Shown: positions 46,646-62,016 of the stretch, one piece after another
Numbering within the stretch: position 1 is the stretch's first letter
How the letters are laid out: every line of letters begins with the position of its first letter
Assembly (NCBI RefSeq): GCF_002116695.1
Contig: NZ_CP020477.1
Location: forward strand, 434,001-498,000
Direction of reading: 5' to 3'
Source of the DNA: Acidianus manzaensis
GTDB lineage: Archaea > Thermoproteota > Thermoprotei_A > Sulfolobales > Sulfolobaceae
DNA: 64,000 nucleotides
The notes under the pieces: generated by a model
Seen by the model: the letters and a program-made list of their open reading frames with translations, nothing else
What the model was told of the DNA's origin: nothing
The model's database searches: none
Made by a program: the position numbers and the translations under genes

Positions 46646-47567
46646 ATTCAACAAGTTCTTCCCTAAAGTCATCCCTATATGTTCCAACTCCTTCAACTTG
46701 CAATTCTGGTTCCCCTTTTATTAATCTTCCTACAACACGCGCCTCATTAACTCTCTTTAATATTTCTTCTGGATGTCTAGTTATAACTACAAAAGAACCT
46801 GAAGAAACTAAGGTGAATGGATTTATCTTAAGCCTTCTAGTAATGATTTCTGTTTCCTCTCTTATTGGAAATAAATTAGGATTAACCTTAGCCTTTAATC
46901 CAGATAACTTAGAAATTTCTAATATCGCTTGATAAACCCCACCTTCTGTAGCATCGTGCATTCCTATCGCAAAATCTGAAACTAATAATGCTTTATCTTG
47001 GATTATTATATCATTTTTAAATTTTTGTGCATTTTCAATCATATTCTTTTCAATTCCTTCTTTTAGCAATAAATCTGAAAATTCAGAAGCTAATATCCAT
47101 GTTCCTTCAATACCTATACTGCCTACTACTACTATATAATCTCCATCGTTAGCATTTTTAGCTGAGATTACTTTATTTGTAGTGGAAAAAGCAGTAGTAA
47201 CTACAATATCTCTTGGTAGATCTTTTACTACTTCAGTATGACCTCCAATTACTGAACAGCCTATTCTTTCACATGCATAGTTAATTCCTGAGATAATTTT
47301 ATCTAGACTATTCTTTGAAGACAGAAGAAGAGTACTTAAAATCCATTTACACTTAACTCCTTTCATATTGATATCGTTACAAGCAACAGCAACTGATAAA
47401 AATCCAGGATCTATTGATGATTCGGTTATAGGATCTGAATGAGTTACAATATATTGATCATTTGTCTTAACTATTCCTGCATCTTCGCCTATTGAAGGAC
47501 ATATCTCACAATTGCCAGATTTTATTTTATATAAAAAATCTCTTATTGGAATCTTACCAAAAGACAC
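46617..47567 (-). CDS. AIR synthase (PurM)-like protein, HypE/ThiL-type
   Basis: ATP-binding PurM superfamily protein of about 316 residues: CPSIGEDAGIV, THSDPITES, GGHTEVVKDLPRDIVVTTA and MHDATEGGVYQAILEI are typical of HypE and related archaeal AIR-synthase proteins. No hydrogenase genes are nearby, so the HypE role is doubtful; thiamine-phosphate kinase or an unknown cofactor kinase is possible, especially beside a CobY-like gene. The GTG at 47567 is preferred over the TTG at 47576 because a TATA-like ATTTATTTA lies 27 bases upstream of it. Confidence 0.75.
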
Positions 47568-47598
47568 ATTAACCAATTCTTCTCAAAGTAAATAAATT

Positions 47599-48321
47599 AT
47601 GATTACGATTAAAGTTAAAGACTTATGGAAATCTTACGGAAAAAAGGATATATTGAAAGGCATATCTTTTGAAGTAAATGAAGGAGAAATCTTTTCCTTA
47701 CTTGGACCTAACGGAGCAGGAAAAACTACAACTGTAAAAGTATTATCATGCATGATATCTCCTAGTAAAGGAGAAGTAGAAGTTTTAGGATATAAAATTC
47801 CAAAAGAATGTTCTAACGTAAGAAAAATCGTAGGAATAGTCCCTCAAGAATTTCAAGGTTTCTCTGATTTAACAGTAAGAGACAATATAGCATATTTTTC
47901 CAAACTATATGGAGGAAATGAAAACCAAATTGATGAGATAATAGAAAAATTAGATTTAAAAAATTATGAAAAAGTCAGATACAAAAATTTATCAGGAGGA
48001 TACAAAAGAAGAGTAGCAATAGCTATAGCTTTAGTAGGTAATCCTAAGATAATATATCTTGACGAACCTACAGTAGGATTAGATCCTAAGTCTAGAAGAA
48101 ATATATGGGAAATAATGAAAGATTTGAAAAATAAAAATCTCACTGTTTTACTTACAACTCACTATTTAGATGAAGCACAAAAATTATCTGACAAGATAGC
48201 AATAGTATATGATGGAAAAATCTTAAGATTAACAACACCAGATGGTTTAATGAAAGAATTTGAAAAATCAAGTCTTGAAGAGGCTTACCTTGCATTATTA
48301 GAGACCTTAGGTGAGCAGTAA
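47599..48321 (+). CDS. ABC transporter ATP-binding protein
   Basis: A 240-residue ABC ATPase with Walker A GPNGAGKTT, the Q-loop in VPQEFQGFS, signature LSGGYKRR, Walker B YLDEPTVGLDP and the switch His in TTHYLDEA. DrrA/NatA-like exporter subunit. It is coupled by a 1-base overlap to the permease downstream and energises export of an unknown lipid, drug or polymer. Confidence 0.93.
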   Translation: MITIKVKDLWKSYGKKDILKGISFEVNEGEIFSLLGPNGAGKTTTVKVLSCMISPSKGEVEVLGYKIPKECSNVRKIVGIVPQEFQGFSDLTVRDNIAYFSKLYGGNENQIDEIIEKLDLKNYEKVRYKNLSGGYKRRVAIAIALVGNPKIIYLDEPTVGLDPKSRRNIWEIMKDLKNKNLTVLLTTHYLDEAQKLSDKIAIVYDGKILRLTTPDGLMKEFEKSSLEEAYLALLETLGEQ

Positions 48322-49322
48322 TGCTTAAAAACATATTAGCTACAGCTAAAGCGATAACTAAGGACAATCTAAGTAGTAAAACTACACTATTTTTCGTAAT
48401 AATCTTTCCTATATTTCTAACGCTCATATTTGCAATAGGTTTCGGAGGAATAAATCACGTGAGTCAAATAGTAATTACTAACCAATATTCATTAGCTAAA
48501 TATCTAAATTCTTCAGATCTATTTATAGGAATACAAAGCAATATGAGTATTCATGATGCATTACTTCATAATTATATTTATGTAAAAATAACAAATAGAT
48601 CGACATTTGATATATATTATCCTTCAGGAGAAAGTTATTTGATTCCTTCATTAAAAGCATTAATTAGCTCCTATAATGATAGTAATACATCATACAAATT
48701 CAACCTTAATGAAGGAACAGGATTCACATATGTCGAATATATAATATCTGGAATGATAGGAGTTATTGCACTTTCTAATGGAGTATTTGGAGTAACTGGT
48801 GTTGCAGCAGGATATTATAGAGATAAATTAGTTGAAAGGCTGGCAGCATCACCATTAAAAAGTTATGAATGGGTAACATCATTAATGATTTATGAAATCA
48901 TAATAACACTTATATCTATTGCCCCATTATTGCTTTTAGCAGTACTATTTGGATTTATACCAGCAATAGGTGTAGCATTTATTTTATTTCTCATACTAGG
49001 TACTTTAATGTTCTCTGGATTAGGGGCTATAATATTTGGTCTAACTCCTAAGGATAAATTGTTTGTAGCTAACGTAGCTGCTAATATATTAGTATTTCCA
49101 CTAATGTTCTTAAGTAATTCTTTCTTCTATACAAGCTCATTTCCTCCACTAATAAGATCAATTATAGAATATCAGCCAGTATCAGTATTAAATAATGTGA
49201 TTAGACAAACAATAGTTTATCAACAATTACCACAAATGTGGGAAATAATATATGTGTTAATTTTTATGGTAATAACAATATATTTAGGATCAAAACTACT
49301 TAGATTGAGAGAGATTGAGTAG
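48321..49322 (+). CDS. ABC-2 type transporter permease
   Basis: Membrane permease of 333 residues: an N-terminal helix, a large external loop (about 40-140) and five C-terminal helices around GVTGVAAGYYRDKLVERLAASPL, typical of ABC-2 permeases. It pairs with the ATP-binding gene as a half-transporter dimer. The external domain is rich in Ser/Asn/Tyr. The substrate is unknown. Its 3' end overlaps the convergent crotonase gene by 27 bases. Confidence 0.9.
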   Translation: MLKNILATAKAITKDNLSSKTTLFFVIIFPIFLTLIFAIGFGGINHVSQIVITNQYSLAKYLNSSDLFIGIQSNMSIHDALLHNYIYVKITNRSTFDIYYPSGESYLIPSLKALISSYNDSNTSYKFNLNEGTGFTYVEYIISGMIGVIALSNGVFGVTGVAAGYYRDKLVERLAASPLKSYEWVTSLMIYEIIITLISIAPLLLLAVLFGFIPAIGVAFILFLILGTLMFSGLGAIIFGLTPKDKLFVANVAANILVFPLMFLSNSFFYTSSFPPLIRSIIEYQPVSVLNNVIRQTIVYQQLPQMWEIIYVLIFMVITIYLGSKLLRLREIE

Positions 49323-50066
49323 CCAGCTAGGCTGAATTTTCGATAGAAATGCATTAATTCCTTCTCTAGAATCATCACTAGTAACTTGGATACTTAATGT
49401 TTTAAATACGTTATCTAATTCCCTTTCTAAATATTTAGAAATATGTCTCTTCATAAGAGCTAATGATGAAGGAGCCATATAATGCATTCTCTCAATTATT
49501 TTTTCAGTTTCAAGATCTAATTCATCAGTAGACTTAGTTATCAAACCAATTTTTTCTGCTTCATCAGCACTAATTTCCTCACCTAACATTGCTAGTCTTC
49601 TAGTATTTTGTATTCCTATTAGATATGGGCCTAATGTGATTAACACTGGTGGAAATACACCAATTTTACCACCTGGAGCAGCAAATTTCGCATCTCTCTT
49701 AGATATTATAAAATCCATAACTAATAACAATTCTAAATGTGCACCATAGGCTATACCTTCAACTTGTGCTATAGTAATTTTATCCAAATTAATTAATCGA
49801 TTATATATCTCTTTCATATAATTAAAGAAGGAAACTGCAAACTCTCTATCTTTTGATGCTATATTGAGTTCCTTTATATCTGCTCCAGACCCAAAATTAG
49901 TCTGACCTTTGATTATAAGAAATCTACAATTCTTCTCTTTTTCTATATCAGCCAAAGTATCTAAAAATTCAGTCATAAACTTTATGTTCATTACATTATA
50001 TTTTGTATTAGTATTTATAACTAATTTAGCTGTATCTTTTCTAGTAAATTCTACATTAATATACAT
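49296..50066 (-). CDS. enoyl-CoA hydratase/isomerase (crotonase) family protein
   Basis: Crotonase fold, 256 residues, with FGSGADIKEL and the oxyanion-hole segment GIAYGAHLELLLVMDFII. The first catalytic Glu position is kept (HLELL), but the second, normally in a PE(I/V) motif, is replaced (AAPGGKIGVFPP). It may thus be an isomerase or thioesterase-like member rather than a hydratase. The acyl-CoA substrate is unknown. Monocistronic. Confidence 0.85.
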   Translation of the reverse strand: MYINVEFTRKDTAKLVINTNTKYNVMNIKFMTEFLDTLADIEKEKNCRFLIIKGQTNFGSGADIKELNIASKDREFAVSFFNYMKEIYNRLINLDKITIAQVEGIAYGAHLELLLVMDFIISKRDAKFAAPGGKIGVFPPVLITLGPYLIGIQNTRRLAMLGEEISADEAEKIGLITKSTDELDLETEKIIERMHYMAPSSLALMKRHISKYLERELDNVFKTLSIQVTSDDSREGINAFLSKIQPSWLLNLSQSK

Positions 50067-50252
50067 TAAGCTAATTATATGAATAAGCTTAAAAACAATT
50101 ATGTTTCTAGCTATTACAGTTCTATATGTATTTTAATAAAAATAGAATATAATTATAGTATAATTAAGTTAAGTAACTTATGCTGATATATCTCAAAAAT
50201 TTTTAAGTAAGTTTTTATAAATCTTTATAATTCTTCAAAAGAAAATGGTAAA

Positions 50253-50269
50253 TATGTTAATTTAACATA
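50253..50269. promoter_or_regulatory. perfect palindrome at the oxidase transcription start
   Basis: TATGTTAA-T-TTAACATA (50253-50269) lies between the TATA region (TTTATAAATC/CTTTATAATT, about 50214-50230) and the ATG at 50277. A dimeric repressor bound here would block transcription of the oxidase gene. Confidence 0.5.
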
Positions 50270-50276
50270 CTTAACC

Positions 50277-51887
<1,611 letters not shown>

Positions 51888-51896
51888 GTTTTTAAT

Positions 51897-52133
51897 TTAT
51901 TTATTAAAATTTTTTCCTATTTCTTTAAGTATTTCATTTTCTTCTGGGAATCTTTTAGCTTCATATCTAGAAAAAATTAAATTATCCTCAATATAAACAT
52001 CAAATATACCATTTTTCCCTTGCACTAACTCTACGCTAATTCCGTCAAAATATGTTAATATAGATCTAGCTAATTCTATTGCTCTATCTAAATAACCACA
52101 TGGTCTACAATATACTATTTTAATTGATGCCAT
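51897..52133 (-). CDS. Rdx/SelW-family thioredoxin-like protein
   Basis: A 78-residue protein with Cys9-x2-Cys12 in VYCRPCGYLDRA, followed by the SelW/SelT-type strand-helix pattern and a final GKNGIFDVYIED...RFPEENEIL. These small redox proteins handle thiols. The frame is open upstream to 52223, but the ATG at 52133 starts exactly at the conserved strand and has a TATA-like CAATTAAAGT about 24 bases upstream, so I use it. It is convergent with the oxidase gene. Confidence 0.8.
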   Translation of the reverse strand: MASIKIVYCRPCGYLDRAIELARSILTYFDGISVELVQGKNGIFDVYIEDNLIFSRYEAKRFPEENEILKEIGKNFNK

Positions 52134-52221
52134 AAGTGTAAATTGATTTCTAACTTTAATTGATAGTTTATGAAGATTTATTAGCAAATAATATTTAAGT
52201 GCAAAATAACAGTATATTGCC

Positions 52222-52578
52222 ATGAAAATAGTCGTAACATACGATAAATCTCAAAATCTTAAGCCATTAGATGAAGCAGAAATTATAGGAGTGATTGACG
52301 AAGAGAAAAAGGTAGTAGAACAGTATGAAAACCCAGCATCAGGTGTAAGTAAAGAAGCTACTATGGGTGTGATTCTAGATTTAGGTGCTGATGCTATAGT
52401 AGTTAAGAAGCAATTTTTATGCCCTGGATCTTATATGATGTCATACGGAAGAATAAAATATATACCAACTGAATATAATACACTTAGTGAAGTATTAGAG
52501 CATTTAGAAGATCTTAAGACTAAAATAGCAGAAGATTTAGACGAAGAAATGTATGCTGAAGCATATCCTGAAGAATAA
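52222..52578 (+). CDS. NifX/NifB-like (dinitrogenase cofactor-fold) protein of unknown function
   Basis: A 118-residue cytoplasmic protein: MKIVVTYD, a central MGVILDLGADAIVVKKQFLCPGSYMMSYGRIKYIP and a very acidic tail (EDLDEEMYAEAYPEE). The alternating pattern and the ILDLGADAIVV segment recall the NifX/NifB FeMo-cofactor-binding fold found in many archaeal proteins unrelated to nitrogen fixation. One Cys is present. The function is unknown and the family link tentative. Confidence 0.6.
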   Translation: MKIVVTYDKSQNLKPLDEAEIIGVIDEEKKVVEQYENPASGVSKEATMGVILDLGADAIVVKKQFLCPGSYMMSYGRIKYIPTEYNTLSEVLEHLEDLKTKIAEDLDEEMYAEAYPEE

Positions 52579-52704
52579 TTTACCTTGAATGTGGATTAAA
52601 CTAAAATTATTTTATTTAATATTTAAAAATATGATTTTTCTAACTGCAAATGGTTTATTACGCTGTATAAAACTATTTTAAGCATATTTATGTAATACTT
52701 ATTT

Positions 52705-53358
52705 ATGGATCTAGATTCGAAAGGAAAAGGTATTCCATTTAAGTTCTACGCTGCATATTATCCGCCTGTCTACACTAAATTTAAGGCTAATAATATAACA
52801 GAACTCATTAGAGGTATTGCTAATGTTGATAAATTTTCAATATTTTATCACGTATTTCATCCAATGTTATCTTCCCATGTAGTTCCAGAAGATTTACCGA
52901 ATGACTTTGCTTTCTGGCTTAGAGAATCTTTACATGACGAATATTTAGCAGAAGTAGTTGCTGATGTAGAAGGAGGAGAGCCATTACAGATTGAAGATAT
53001 AAGAAAAGAGATTATAGAATTATTAAATACGTCAACTACAGAAAAAGTAGCAGACTATCCTTTTGTCTTCATATCTTGTCAACCAATAATATACCCCTTG
53101 AATATCGAGGCACGTACGCTAGCTGAATTTATCGATGCTATTGGAAGAGTTCCAGCTAGATCGTTATTCTATCATTTTGTATACAGAAGAGTAATGGGGG
53201 AAAGTAAAAGAAATGAATTCACTTTGTGGTTAGAAGAAAATTTTGGCTTAATAGATCTAGGAGAAAAATTAAGCACTATAGATCCACAAAGTTATACTGA
53301 TGAAGAAAAATTCAGAACTGATTTATTAAACTTGTTTGAAGAGGAGTTGTTAAGATGA
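52705..53358 (+). CDS. DUF5752 protein linked to trehalose synthase
   Basis: A 217-residue soluble protein with two similar halves, each with a conserved 'xxSxFYHxxxPxxxxxxxxNxFxxWL' pattern: SIFYHVFHP...NDFAFWLRE and SLFYHFVYRR...NEFTLWLEE. This is the DUF5752 pattern as I remember it. It overlaps the TreT-like gene by 4 bases, so the two are made together; a regulatory or chaperone partner of the glycosyltransferase is the natural guess. Biochemistry is unknown. Confidence 0.75.
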   Translation: MDLDSKGKGIPFKFYAAYYPPVYTKFKANNITELIRGIANVDKFSIFYHVFHPMLSSHVVPEDLPNDFAFWLRESLHDEYLAEVVADVEGGEPLQIEDIRKEIIELLNTSTTEKVADYPFVFISCQPIIYPLNIEARTLAEFIDAIGRVPARSLFYHFVYRRVMGESKRNEFTLWLEENFGLIDLGEKLSTIDPQSYTDEEKFRTDLLNLFEEELLR

Positions 53359-54587
53359 TAGAAAAATATACTGAAATAATAGGTGAAGATGAGCTAGACG
53401 GAATAATAAAGATAGCTGAGAGATTAAAAGACTTCTCAATTTTGCACGTCAATTCTACTAGAGCTGGAGGCGGAGTAGCTGAAATCTTGAATAGAATGGT
53501 ACCATTAATGAGGGAATTAGGCCTAAACGTAGATTGGAAAGTCATTAGAGGAGAAAATGATTTCTTTAAAGTAACTAAGTCGTTTCATAATTCTCTTCAA
53601 AATGGAGTAGGAAACTTACCAGATAATGCTTTTGAAACTTATAATAAATGGCAAGAAATTAACGCTAATGAGTTACCATTAGACTACGATATAATAATGA
53701 TACATGATCCACAGCCATTAGGATTAATAAATTTCAAAAAGAAGGGTAAGTGGATATGGAGATGCCACATAGATATTTCTAATCCATATCAGCCAGTATG
53801 GAATTTCCTTAAGGAAAAAATAGAAAAATATAATGCTATGATTGTGTCAACCCCGATCTTTGCTAGGGATGATGTAGAAATACCTCAATTTATAATACCT
53901 CCTTCAATTGACCCTTTAAGTATTAAAAATATTAAACTTCCAGATATTACGGTAAAAAGAGTATTGTACAAGTATGGGATAGATCTCAAAAAGCCTTTAT
54001 TAGTACAGATATCAAGATTTGATTATGCCAAAGACCCAGTAGGAGTTATAAAGGCTTATAAATTAGCTAAAAAGCATATACCAAACTTACAATTAGCATA
54101 TGTTGGAAGTCCGGCAACAGATGACCCAGAAGGACAAGAAGTATACGATAAGACTGTTAAAGAAGCAGAAGGCGATAAAGATATTCACTTATTAATGTTA
54201 CCACCATATAGTGATCTCGAAATTAACGCATTTCAAACTGGAGCCTCCGTAGTGATGCAGAAATCCTTAAAGGAGGGATTTGGATTAACAGTAAGCGAAG
54301 CTATGTGGAAGAAAAAAGTTGTTATAGGTGGAAGAACTGGAGGAATACCATTACAAATAATTCACGGAATAACTGGATTTCTAGTTGATAATATAGATGG
54401 AGCAGCACATTATATTATACACAGTTTAAAAAACCCAGATTTAGTAGAAAAAATTGGTGAAAATGCCAGAGAACATGTGAGAAATAACTTCCTAATTACT
54501 AGGCATATGAGGGAATATATGAGTGTCATGCTATACGTTACAGGGAGAACTATTCCTGAAAGTTTGAAAAATCCAGTTTTGCAATAA
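53355..54587 (+). CDS. treT: trehalose glycosyltransferring synthase-like (TreT), GT4
   Basis: A 410-residue GT-B glycosyltransferase that in archaea joins nucleoside-diphosphate glucose and glucose to trehalose, a compatible solute. It has the N-terminal LHVNSTRAGGGVAEILNRMVP, IMIHDPQPLGLI, WRCHIDISNP and the C-terminal EGFGLTVSEAMWKKKVVIGG with the Glu-x7-Glu motif. GAGGAG before the ATG is a strong Shine-Dalgarno inside the upstream DUF5752 gene. Its end overlaps the convergent RNA methyltransferase gene by 38 bases. Confidence 0.9.
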   Translation: MIEKYTEIIGEDELDGIIKIAERLKDFSILHVNSTRAGGGVAEILNRMVPLMRELGLNVDWKVIRGENDFFKVTKSFHNSLQNGVGNLPDNAFETYNKWQEINANELPLDYDIIMIHDPQPLGLINFKKKGKWIWRCHIDISNPYQPVWNFLKEKIEKYNAMIVSTPIFARDDVEIPQFIIPPSIDPLSIKNIKLPDITVKRVLYKYGIDLKKPLLVQISRFDYAKDPVGVIKAYKLAKKHIPNLQLAYVGSPATDDPEGQEVYDKTVKEAEGDKDIHLLMLPPYSDLEINAFQTGASVVMQKSLKEGFGLTVSEAMWKKKVVIGGRTGGIPLQIIHGITGFLVDNIDGAAHYIIHSLKNPDLVEKIGENAREHVRNNFLITRHMREYMSVMLYVTGRTIPESLKNPVLQ

Positions 54588-55641
54588 AAAACCCTTCTGA
54601 AAAATCTTTATGAGGATATGTTCTATATACACGTAACCATACTTTACTTTTCTTATATCCCTCATGTCCTTTATTTGGAATTTTTATAAGATATTTTTCA
54701 AAATCTTCTATAACTTTTTCTCCTTCTTCTGGAAACAAAGAACACGTAGTATATACCACAATTGTTTTTAATTTAGAAGCTTCTCTCAATATGCCTTTTT
54801 GTAAACGAGATAGCTTAATTATATCCTTTTTTGCTAATCGAATAAATACTGATGGATCTACATTTATTGTACCACTGTTGCTGCATGGTGCATCTATAAA
54901 TATTTTATCTGCTTTTCTTATTGGTAAATGCAAACCATCAGATATTATTAGGTCAACATTATTTACTTCAAGTTTTTTCATCAGCTGTTTCTGCATTAAT
55001 ACTCTTTTTGTTGAAACATCTATTGCTACAACGTAGGATCTATTTTTTGTAATCTGCTGTATTAAGGAAGTTTTTATGCCTGGAGCAGAGCCTATTTCTA
55101 AAATTCTTTCATTAGGCTTAGGATCAAGAAACAAAATTGAGAGTATACTAGCTTTATCTTGTAAGATAATATAGCCTTCCTCGAATTCTTTTGTTTTAGT
55201 TATTGAATTATCTGAGTTTAATTCAAAAAGATATGGAATTTCAGTAGGAATTAATGTATAACCTTTTTCTCTCAATGAGGTTACTATTTGATTTAAATCT
55301 GATTTTAAAGTGTTAACTCTAATCCACTTTTTTCTGTTATATATTCCTTTTAATCCTTCTCTACCTAGAAGAGGGTAGAGTCTATAGTATGCCCAGACTG
55401 GAATAGTAAATTCTGGATCAATGTTTTTCACTTCCAAATTATAGATCTGATTTATACTATATCCCGGATACACGTTTCTTGAATAAAGATATTTTATTAT
55501 GAATTTTTTAAATTCTTCAAATAATATTTTCCTGTTTCCTTTACCATAAAGTTTAAATGAAGAATCAAAGGCTTTCTCTAGGGAAACATTTTTCGAAAGT
55601 ATCAAAATTAGTGCTTTAGTGAATAATTTCTTATAACCCAC
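54550..55641 (-). CDS. RNA m5C methyltransferase (NSUN/RsmB-like)
   Basis: A 363-residue NSUN/RsmB-type enzyme: SAM motif ILEIGSAPGIKT (usually GAAPGGKT), DAPCSNSG and VYTTCSLFPEEGE with the two catalytic cysteines, and the C-terminal RTYPHKDFSEGFFIAK. An N-terminal helical domain occupies residues 1-100. The target is probably rRNA or tRNA cytidine. The start at 55641 is followed upstream by a C/D-box sRNA and the NurA-like gene on the same strand. Confidence 0.9.
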   Translation of the reverse strand: MGYKKLFTKALILILSKNVSLEKAFDSSFKLYGKGNRKILFEEFKKFIIKYLYSRNVYPGYSINQIYNLEVKNIDPEFTIPVWAYYRLYPLLGREGLKGIYNRKKWIRVNTLKSDLNQIVTSLREKGYTLIPTEIPYLFELNSDNSITKTKEFEEGYIILQDKASILSILFLDPKPNERILEIGSAPGIKTSLIQQITKNRSYVVAIDVSTKRVLMQKQLMKKLEVNNVDLIISDGLHLPIRKADKIFIDAPCSNSGTINVDPSVFIRLAKKDIIKLSRLQKGILREASKLKTIVVYTTCSLFPEEGEKVIEDFEKYLIKIPNKGHEGYKKSKVWLRVYRTYPHKDFSEGFFIAKLDFSNFQE

Positions 55642-55677
55642 TGTAGTGAATAAGAAATTACGTTAAAAAGATTATCT

Positions 55678-55726
55678 TCAGATGGACTAGGAATCCTCAT
55701 TTTTTCAGGTAAACTTATTTCATCAT
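55678..55726 (-). ncRNA. C/D-box sRNA overlapping the nurA-like stop codon
   Basis: Read on the minus strand: C box ATGATGA (55726-55720), 11-base guide (55719-55709), D' CTGA (55708-55705), 4-base spacer, C' ATGAGGA (55700-55694, one mismatch), 12-base guide TTCCTAGTCCAT (55693-55682), D box CTGA (55681-55678). Spacing is that of archaeal C/D sRNAs. The first TGA of the C box is the stop codon of the NurA-like gene, so it may be released from the tail of the operon mRNA. Targets are not assigned. Confidence 0.8.
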
Positions 55727-56718
55727 ATTTTTGCTTTTGCAACCATAAGTAATTTAGCATAAGCTTCTGCTTCTTCTTTTTTTATTCCTGATATTTCATC
55801 TGCTAGTCTATTTAAAATAGTAATCTCTTCTATTGATGGATAACTCCATGATTTTATATAAGATAATAAACTTAAATCTTGATTATTTATCACGTCTATT
55901 CTGGAAATGGGTGAGATAGCATTATACTGATAATAACCAGAAAATATTTTTATACCATTCTTAGCATAAATTTCATACGATTTTAATAGACCTTTAAGGT
56001 CTTCTAATGGTTGTATTATGTTGTCCCAACTTATCCATCCTAGAAATCTTGGATTATTGTAGTCTTGATATTTATCTCTTAAATTTTTAAATATAGTTTT
56101 TATTACTGAACTTTCTCTTGCATCTTTAAGTTGTAAATATCCATTATTTATAAAATAATTAATAATAAATCTTTGACTGAATCTTTTTACTATTCCTATG
56201 ATATTCTTTTTTATAGACTTTATACTATTCACTCTATAGTTTACAAAGTCTTTTAGCTGACAATCATTTTCATCATAAGTAGGTGGATCTATTATTGGCC
56301 CATCAATAAAAACTATATCACAATCTTCGCAAGATTTTATCATATTAGTTTCTAGAGTCAACATAGAAATAATTGCATCTTTATTTACTTTATCAATACC
56401 ATAATAGTCACTAACTAACTTTAAATCTTCTAATATCTCAGGTGGAATTTCTTTTACTTCTCCATAAATTCCTTTTATTTTGACTGCCCTAGTAATTACA
56501 AGGGTTGTATCATCAATATCTACTTTATACATACTTCCATCTATTGCGCAAGCAGTATGTTTTCTAGGTAATTCACTTATGTTATAGAACGTAAAATCAG
56601 TATTCTGATAATAAATATCGTCTGATATTATTGATAATAATGTATCTATTTTTCTTTTTCTCTGCTCTTCATCTTCTGCTATCTTCGATATCTTCTCTAT
56701 TATTTTTTCAGGATTCAA
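55723..56718 (-). CDS. NurA-like nuclease of the HerA-associated operon
   Basis: A 331-residue protein with the NurA fold pattern: CAIDGSMYKV with Asp60, TLETN (Glu123) and IVFIDGPII with Asp139 are the metal ligands of NurA 5'-3' nucleases, and SYPSIEEITILNRLADE matches the C-terminal motif loosely, with the usual His missing. It starts with TTG at 56718 behind GGTGAAAA, overlapping the coiled-coil gene by 4 bases (TTGA). It is probably loaded by the HerA-like translocase encoded at 60376-61989 to resect or degrade DNA ends. It is distinct from canonical Sulfolobales NurA, which sits with mre11-rad50. Confidence 0.78.
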   Translation of the reverse strand: MNPEKIIEKISKIAEDEEQRKRKIDTLLSIISDDIYYQNTDFTFYNISELPRKHTACAIDGSMYKVDIDDTTLVITRAVKIKGIYGEVKEIPPEILEDLKLVSDYYGIDKVNKDAIISMLTLETNMIKSCEDCDIVFIDGPIIDPPTYDENDCQLKDFVNYRVNSIKSIKKNIIGIVKRFSQRFIINYFINNGYLQLKDARESSVIKTIFKNLRDKYQDYNNPRFLGWISWDNIIQPLEDLKGLLKSYEIYAKNGIKIFSGYYQYNAISPISRIDVINNQDLSLLSYIKSWSYPSIEEITILNRLADEISGIKKEEAEAYAKLLMVAKAKI

Positions 56719-57382
56719 ATTTTCACCGTCAAAATTATCCCTTTTTGAGATAGAAATTTCAGTAGATTTATTACAGTATCCGCATTTTTACGATTAATAA
56801 CTATATTACCAGTTTTAAGTAATTCAATTAGCAGATTTAGTTGTTCATCAGTCATTTGTAATGCTTTTAATTCGTCTTTAAGATTCTCATATGTCTTTTC
56901 TACAAGTATCTCAGATTCTTTAGCGGTTTTTTCTAATTTTGAAATATCATTACATATTTGAAAAGATTGAATTTGAATATCACTTTTCCCTAGTATTGTA
57001 ATATATATTCTTGAGTATAGCTTTAGTTTTTCATTATTTGCTTCTATAATTTCTTTGTATTTTTTTATCTTTTCGTTAATTATATCGCTTAGTTCCTTTT
57101 TACATTTCTCTACTTGAATGTATTGTTCATTTATTATATTAATTATTGAATAAGGATCGTCAGTTTCGTCTATTTTCTTTAATGCGTCTGAAATAGTTGT
57201 TACGTATTTACTTGTAAATTCATTAGAGCAATTTTGAAGTTCATCCTTGATTTTCTTTAATCTAAGTTTTGCTTGGCTTAATTCGTCTATTAATTTACCT
57301 TGTCTTGAATACTCCTCTTTAAGTTGAGCCCAATCTAAGGAATTCTTCTCTTTTTGTAGCATCAAAAGAATATCAACTAAGT

Positions 57383-57386
<4 letters not shown>
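56715..57386 (-). CDS. coiled-coil protein of the HerA/NurA-like operon
   Basis: A 223-residue, almost entirely helical protein with long heptad-like stretches (LIDELSQAKLRLKKIKDELQ, then KKELSDIINEKIKKYKEII) and no catalytic motif. The C-terminal 50 residues (LNLLIELLKTGNIVINRKNADTVINLLKFLSQKG, broken here by eye into helices) may form a small domain. No homologue is recognised. It starts behind GGTGAAATAAA and overlaps both neighbours by 4 bases, so it is translated in fixed ratio with the ATPase and nuclease, probably as a structural linker. Confidence 0.7.
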
Positions 57387-61989
<4,603 letters not shown>

Positions 61990-62016
61990 AAGTTATGAAT
62001 AGATATAATTTAGCTT

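Noticed and set aside
49500..49560. CTGATGA ... CTGA pattern within the crotonase gene.
   Set aside because: The wrong first base of the C box, a 14-base spacing and no C' box; the bases are explained by the codons for STDELDLETE.
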